The notes under the pieces were generated by a model. The model saw nothing but the letters and a program-made list of their open reading frames with translations. It ran no database searches and was not told the origin of the DNA. The position numbers were made by a program, and so were the translations under genes. From Seison nebaliae (taxonomy: Eukaryota > Rotifera > Pararotatoria > Seisonacea > Seisonidae): a stretch of DNA of 64,000 nt. The DNA is taken from the NCBI GenBank assembly GCA_023231475.1, contig JALJEE010003214.1, positions 1-64,000 on the forward strand, given 5' to 3'. Below are positions 57,473-64,000 of this stretch, piece after piece. Position 1 is the stretch's first letter. The number at the start of each line of letters is the position of its first letter.

Positions 57473-59130
57473 TTACTTACTCAAACATTGTTGTGAGTTG
57501 TGGGAATAATAATGGAAATAATATGGACAAGAACAGATGATGGAACATCTGTGACAAACTGCTAACATGGTTAGCGCATATTCTCCAACACTTCCCCTTC
57601 AAGAAAGAAGCAAATTGAATGAATTGAGGCGCTGATCGAACGAGGAAGATGAGGAATATGAAAATTTTGTTCAATTTCATCAATTCTCTATTTGCTGCTT
57701 CGTTTGTTGTTGGAAGAAATAAGAGAGAATCATTTGATTTCTAACGGATGACGAAGTTTTTTTATAACGGAAAATTTGGAAAATTTTAATATTCTCCCAA
57801 AAAATAAGTAGGAAGAAATTTCTCTTACACACTCCCAAGGACAGAATGAAGAAAATTTCTCTCACATTGAGAGAATTCGATTATTTGGGGAAGGAAAATG
57901 TTGAATTCGCGATAAAAATAATTATTTTCAGTCTCGTCATTCCAGTTCATTATTTGAGAATCCAATGAGAGAAGTTTATTAAGTTTCAAATACTGAGAAT
58001 TGACATATACTTTCAGGAGACAGAATATGATGGAACCAGCGATGGTTGCAGAATGGTGTATTTATTTGTGGAGGGTAAGACGAAGAGAATTGAGAGTCTG
58101 ACTCATCAACAACTTTTTCCAAGTTGATGAGTCATTACGATTCCTCTTCTACCTACCCAACTGTTCGAGGATACTTCCACGAACTTGTACAACGTCTATT
58201 TACTTCAATTATCGTTAAAGAGTAATTTCTCATACATTCTATTCATTCTTTTCCACAACCATCAATAATATCGTCAGATCACATCGATATATAACGTGAG
58301 GGAAGGAAATGGAAAGATCGAGTAATTGGAGCGATGATGATCAGAACTCGAAATGAAGGTAATTCGATAAATACTTACAAATCATGTTATCCGATATATC
58401 AATGAAGATTAAGGAGTTTCATCTCCCCAATTTCAGATTAACTTCCATTTTACTCAAATACAGCTTCTCCCTCCAAATTTTCCGTTTGGCTTCGAAACAT
58501 TTCTCTCAATAAATTCCTCGGAACGTCTCAAATGTACATTATTGTCATCGAACGAGTCATTATATAAATCCGTCAAAATGGTGAATGATGACAAAGTGGA
58601 GAAATGGCAATCGAATAATCAATCAGGTATTGACCATTGTCGATTGGAGGAAAGTTGGTCTTGGCGGAAGATATGAAAGTTTCGTAACGATACAGTCGAT
58701 TAATGGACAATTATGAGAATTGGAAGAATATTGAGTAAAATTCGAAAAATGGTTATCAATTTGGAGATATTGTCATCATTATCATCGTCACAGAGCAACA
58801 ACAACGACAACAACAAGAACAATAAATATTCTTCATCAATTTATTATTGTTAATGTTGTTTTGTGCGTTGACTAATTTCATTAGAAAACTCTCATCGACC
58901 TATTAATGTCGTTGCAATGATGCAAATAATCGTTTGATCGACAATTCACTTATCTGTCTCTTAGGAGAAATTTTAAATTTTCTAATTTTATTATTTCGTT
59001 TCGTTTCCCCCCTTCTCGTTTGCTTATTCAAGCAACAACAATAACTTCAACACGACTTTTTCTTTCTTTTTTATTCATCTTCACTATCATAACACATTTC
59101 CAATATTTTTTTTTCTCACAAAATACTTAC
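57473..59130. other. Spacer or intron with a perfect hairpin
   Basis: No coding region is recognised. A perfect 11-bp hairpin occupies 58100-58133. The interval would be an intron if the exons at 59131 and 57456 belong together. Confidence 0.45.
58100..58133. repeat. Perfect 11-bp inverted repeat
   Basis: GACTCATCAAC (58100-58110) and GTTGATGAGTC (58123-58133) with a 12-nt loop. TGACTCATCA contains an AP-1-like TGACTCA core in each arm. Confidence 0.8.
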
Positions 59131-59560
59131 AGAATGAGTAAGGTAAAGAAGGTGAAATAACCTTGAAATATTCTTGAATGAATCGAATCGGATGAATTGG
59201 TTCTCTTGATCTTCTTCCAATTCGCATCGTCCACATCTGCTCGATCGATGACTTCTCCTCAATCATTTCCTTCTCTGTCGATCCATTCAATTGTTGTCGT
59301 TCAAACGATTGCTCATTTAAACTTTCACTTGTCTCATTCTTATTAATCTTATTCATCCCATTACTCTCGTTGTTGTTATTGTTGCTGAGTTTCTTCTTAT
59401 ATGATTGTTTCGTCGTGGAGATCTCGTTTTCAGGAATTGTATCGAAATTCCTTTTGGATTTGACGAGATGATTCGCAGAAGGGTTGTGAGAGGAATTGGA
59501 TAAATTAGACGGTACTCCGAATATTTTGGGGAAAGATGCATTCTTCTTGAAGAAATGCAT
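59131..59560 (-). CDS. Probable first coding exon of an unrecognised gene
   Basis: ATG at 59560 opens a frame of 143 codons that ends at a strong donor TCATTCT|GTAAGTATT (donor at 59130, phase 1). The encoded text has a start MHFFKKNASFPKIFG, an Asn-rich linker and a folded-looking end MRIGRRSREPIHPIRFIQEY. It may splice to 57456 and so belong to the 318-residue protein, giving about 461 residues, or to another exon. The family is not recognised. Confidence 0.45.
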
Positions 59561-62285
59561 TTTTTCTCTTCCACTCAATATTTCCTTATAGCAGTTCCAT
59601 GAGTTGTATAAGAAGCAATAATTTGACGATCGGAGACATTTGAGTAGAATTCGATAACAATATGGACATGTTATCCCGTCGAATTTTGATAGACTATTAT
59701 CGAGTTCTACTTTATCACCTATTCACCATATACGAGAGATATTTTGGGTGAGGAGGAAAGAAAGAAGAAGAAGAAATAGTGAGATGAATTACCAGTTAAG
59801 TTGGTGAGAGGAAAACCGCAGGAATATTACAATCACATCGACAATTCATAACCTCAATAGTTGTCGAATAAAATTTTATTGATATAAATTAAAAGTAATA
59901 TTGTGTGTATATCGGCAGCGTATGTGGAGATTTCATACAGGCGTACAAACTGTTAAATAATGAGACGGACTGGTAGTCAGTCAGCGGAGAGGAGACTGGG
60001 ACTTAATGAACAAATAATAAAGGAAATATACACATCAATTCCTACCAGGAACAATGGAGATGTTAAAAGAAAAATTAATAAAGATAAATCGAGAAAAAGA
60101 AATTATAGTTCCTTTCCGTCTCTCATCCGACATACACGGACGAGAGGCCAAACAGAGAGAGATCAACCAAAATATCTTAATGACAAATTTTCTTTTCTTT
60201 ACCATCATAAAAATAAAAATTCAATAAATTCTTTTTGATAAAGAAGAAACAGAGATTACTTCAATTAGAGCTCAAATCAAATAGAGAAATACCGTCAATT
60301 CGAAAAAAGAAACGAAGAAAAAATATCGGAAAGAAAGTACACTAACTTCTTCTATCTCTTCTAAATTTAACATTCGTTTTCTATTTCCACAAGAAATGCC
60401 TTTACTTCACATTCACATATGGCAACAGTGTAATTCACCTACCGTCCAAATGAACTTGATGGTGGGAAGTGCGTTGTGGAGGAAATTGGAAATGTCGTCC
60501 AACTATGCAAAATGGATGATAGACAGTTTTCTGTTACGATGACTCATTTCCTAAACGATCAACGTGTTTCGTCCTCTTTTTTTTGTTTCGGGGAAGAGTT
60601 TTTCGATTGAAGAGAAATTCCCATCATATGAAACGGAGAAGATGGTATTGGCAAAATGTGGAGAATATGTAAATGAACAACCTAAATAGGTTGGTTGTGA
60701 TGAACTATGAAATTTGGTTGAATATGAATTACTAATAATTACATAACATGATGAAAGTTTCTTATCTAAAACCGATGAATAAGATAGGAGAGATAGTAAA
60801 TTGGATGAATCTCGATATAATGGTGACATTCGAAGATGTGTGGTGAGCCATAATGTATCCTCCCTCTCGTCCACATATATATCGACATGCCTTTCAGAGA
60901 ATCATTGAAACGGATAAATACTTTTTCCTCCCGAAATACTTCAACTTCTCACAAAGTCGAATCTCAGTGTATTGAACTTGACAGAATTATATTTATTCAA
61001 AAAATCTTTTATTGGAATCCGAAAAAACTCTCTAACATTACTCAAGTTACATCAGTACTTGTTTCGTTCGATAGTCGTGTATCGCCACTCCAACATCGTG
61101 AAGAATGCAGAGAAACACTACGAGTCAAATTGGAAGTTACACGTACTGGAGGGGGAGAAGAGTTTTTTATATGAAACTTCCGATCGGTAGTAGAAAAAGT
61201 AAATAACTTAAGAATTAAGTTTATATGTTGGGATGAATGTGATTTGAAAAATTGGTAGGATATTGATTCGTTATAAGATGAGAAACCTATCCTGTAAACA
61301 ATTCAATGAGAAAATGAGTAATTGATCATGAATCGATTGTTCCGTTCGAACTACATCGTCTGATTATGTAAGAAAGCGGAGAAAGTCGACTATTTTCTAA
61401 TGTCTGTTCCACATACATATTCCCTTCCATATACTTTATCATGTTCATTCGCTATTTACTAATCATATTATTCGTGGCCAATCGTTACGTAAGATGTGGA
61501 CGGGAAGGAAATGTGTTCTGTTCTCTTCATATCGCTAACTATATCAACTGGAATTTACAATCTCTCATAATCCTCACACAAACTAATAAAGCGTTTGTGG
61601 CAATCTCCGAAAGACTATTATTGAACATTGATCCCACTTCATTGTTTAGACATTTACCTCTGAAATGAAGAAGTTTAATAAACATTCCCCGAATGACAGA
61701 AAACAACCAAATCTTTATTAGACTACTCAGACACAACTATTTCTTCCTTTCTCCACTTTTTTCTAGTAAGCGTCCGAAAACTGGACGTAAAAAAATATTT
61801 ATTACAACCTTGATCCATTCCTACTTTCATTTGTACACATGAAGCTCATTCTGCATTGCTCTACGTACGTACAATAACATTTATGAATCGTTTCTTATGC
61901 ACAAGGTCTCTACCATGATACTTATGTGTAGTTCCCTTGTTTGGTCATTCTCTTCCGTGAAATAACCAGGCAAATTAGATGATGATTGGATCAGCATTCG
62001 ACATTATTCGCCCAATGATGATTAATTGTGAATGAAAAATATTTTAATTAATTTCGAAGTAATTAAAATTGGAGATTTAAATATAATTCATATTTACAAT
62101 TAATTAATTATTGAATTATTTACAAATTCAGTTACGCATGACTCTCTTTGGGTAAGCGATTTTTCTTTAGCTTTCGTACAAATTTTTCAATTTTCGTCGA
62201 ACGAAGACTGAACGATATGTTTTGATATCGGGATAGGAAAACAAGGGCACTTATGGTGAAATGGTTATGTGTGGAATCTGATTAA
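59561..62285. other. 2.7-kb interval without a recognised gene
   Basis: A 92-codon ATG frame on the plus strand at 59960-60238 (MRRTGSQSAERRLGLNEQ, Lys/Arg-rich) is the only one that looks slightly protein-like. It has no recognised motif. Others are short AT-biased frames. Confidence 0.45.
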
Positions 62286-62741
62286 CTAACTTCTCTTATG
62301 ATGTGAATGAAATCGAAGAAATCGATGGATCTGTTTCGTTATTCTCCTCTTCGATTGTTTCCGTTCGAATGATTTGGTTGTTCGTTTATTTTTCCTCTTA
62401 CACTTTCCATTTCGTTCCAATTGATGTGATGGTGGAAAGTGTTGGGAACACGAACTCTTCCTGTTCATCTTACGAAGATTGAGTTGAATGTTGGGAATTC
62501 CTTTCGCCATCCTCTCCCAATGGCCTCCATTGTGTTGTTGGTGATTGTTCAAGGAATGATTAGAAGATCTCTTAAAGATAATCTTCTTCCGACCCAACAA
62601 CTTTTCTAAGGATAAGAATTTTGATACCATTACATCGACGGCTGTTGATGATGGACGTTTCTTTGATTTATTCGTTTCCGATATCTTCCTCAGTTTGATG
62701 CGTGGCAAGTGTGGCAATTGATTAGAATGGAACTCAGACAT
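62286..62741 (-). CDS. Basic 151-residue frame, possible first exon
   Basis: ATG at 62741 in good context (GAAAAAATGT). The product is strongly basic (KCKRKNKRTTKSF, KQSKRRITKQI) with MSEFHSNQLPHLPRIKLRK at the start, suggesting a nucleic-acid-binding or nuclear protein or the 5' exon of a larger gene. A possible donor (CTTC|GTAAGA at about 62468) would end an exon of about 91 codons. Function unknown. Confidence 0.4.
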   Translation of the reverse strand: MSEFHSNQLPHLPRIKLRKISETNKSKKRPSSTAVDVMVSKFLSLEKLLGRKKIIFKRSSNHSLNNHQQHNGGHWERMAKGIPNIQLNLRKMNRKSSCSQHFPPSHQLERNGKCKRKNKRTTKSFERKQSKRRITKQIHRFLRFHSHHKRS

Positions 62742-64000
62742 TTTTTCGATGATTATGATGGGATATGGAGGAAAGAGTTATATGTCGAATTGGTGAACGA
62801 AAGGAAATTCACGAAATCTCATAAGGGCGACGATACGATTTAATGGGAATTCCCGTTGAGAAAAAAGCAGGTTAATTTAGCGATGTTCAATTGGTGATGG
62901 TAATCTTTTCCAACTACTGATATTTCGACGGATTTATGAGTAATGATATAATTCGACGTAATTATAAAGAATTTGTGAAAATAATTCGTTTCTTCTTCTT
63001 CGGTTCGATCAGCTGCTTTCCTTTCGTGAGAAGTGTCAAGCGGACAATTTTCTTCTCTTCCACATAACTTCCTTCCAGGAATGTTGTTACAAATTATTTT
63101 CGAGAATCGACGACGGGATGAAGAAGACGAATGGATTGTTTTATTTACTCATTTGGCAAATTGAGGTGAATTAATAGTTTCTCTTTCTTCATTTTCATTA
63201 AAAGGAAATTATTCATCCTCATTTCCTTTCAACACTTTAACGTTTCTTCTCCTACCTACAACTACTCCAATCGTTCGAGTAGTTGAGAATGTGAGAGAGA
63301 TTGGGAAGGAGTATAGTTGTGGATTGATTGAGGGAGAATGTGTTGGGAACCGACAGACTTTTCTTTATCGATTTAATTAACTTAATTGACAATTAACAAG
63401 GAAGATGGACAACCGATTTCTTATCTAACTGCCTAATCGACAATCAAGATTAACATCAATCTCTACCAATTCACAGAAGATTCTTATCGGAAAAATGAAA
63501 TTAAATTGACGACAATTTTTCACCATTAATCACATTCACATCTCACAGTTCTGGTAGTATGGTGGGGAGGGAGTGAATAAGAACGATTTGTATATTTCAC
63601 CTTCATCGACTCTCTTTAACGATTGTGACAATTATTGTACATCATTTTATGAGCATTGTCACTCTCAACGTTTCTTTATGAGAGACCTTAATCTTTCGTC
63701 GTCGATATATGTACGATACATAACATTTGGATGTGGTGGATTGGATGAAGGAAAAGAACTTTCACTTCTCCCAATCCATTTCTCTCTCTCGTGGAAACTA
63801 AACAAAAGAGAAAGTTAAATTTCCTTTTTATGTCTAATCTTCATCATCGGGTAAAGTGAAATGGGAATACGGAGAATTTTCGTTATTCCTTCACCTTCCT
63901 CAATGGGAAAGTTCTAACGTTTACGTTCCCATAACAACACAGATCACCTGAGTATCTTATCGTTAGTTATCGGAGTTAGTATAGTTTGCAACAATTGTAA
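62742..64000. other. Right end of window, no recognised gene
   Basis: AT-rich. An 81-codon frame at 63573 has no motif. It may be upstream sequence of the minus-strand gene at 62.7 kb or intron of a gene outside the window. Confidence 0.4.

Noticed and set aside
1-64000. CRISPR arrays, bacterial operons, prophage or toxin-antitoxin genes
   Set aside because: No regularly spaced repeats and no bacterial-type gene order. All recognised genes are animal genes with spliceosomal introns or Pol III genes.

Overview
The window is AT-rich nuclear DNA from a small-genome animal, most likely an acariform mite. The evidence is metazoan genes (a Polycomb EED, L-2-hydroxyglutarate dehydrogenase, arylsulfatase, TMEM184 and a sacsin-type giant), mostly very short introns of 44-98 nt, tightly spaced genes, and coding sequence full of pure-codon Asn, Gln, Ser, Thr and His runs. 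The mite assignment is an inference from style, not from a diagnostic sequence.

Left part (1-11.9 kb): a mobile-element-rich stretch. It holds two convergent LINE pieces (1-1890), a 641-residue orphan protein (2398-4323), two copies of an apparently undescribed tRNA-derived SINE (4501-4750 and 10141-10306), a GT92-type glycosyltransferase (5440-7011), tRNA-Glu(CTC), a second ORF1-like coiled-coil protein, exon-like fragments on the minus strand, a multi-hairpin foldback element (9403-9523), tRNA-Arg(TCG) and a probable solo LTR (10910-11423).

Middle part (11.9-22 kb): a compact block of ordinary genes. EED (+) and an arylsulfatase B-like enzyme (+) are followed by a TMEM184 membrane protein (-) converging on the arylsulfatase. 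Next come a RING/coiled-coil E3 candidate (-) and mitochondrial L-2-hydroxyglutarate dehydrogenase (+). The last two are divergent and share a 0.8-kb promoter interval.

Right part: about 5.4 kb without a recognisable gene, then a 1,069-residue PTB-domain protein with a His/Gln-rich tail (27.4-30.6 kb), then 2.5 kb without a gene. Next is a minus-strand block of very large genes. A sacsin-like protein (33.1-47.5 kb) has a J domain and a HEPN domain at its C-terminus but no GHKL ATPase visible in this window. Upstream of it lies a 4.4-kb exon of an unrecognised protein whose splice phase would allow it to join the sacsin exon. A basic, low-complexity 318-residue protein and two possible further exons (59.1-59.6 and 62.3-62.7 kb) follow.

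Points worth a second look: the EED trimethyl-lysine cage has lost one aromatic residue; most short introns start with GTT rather than GTRAGT; the SINE family; the possible giant fusion transcript; and an in-frame 51-nt intron inside the RING domain. I saw no CRISPR, bacterial or viral gene system.
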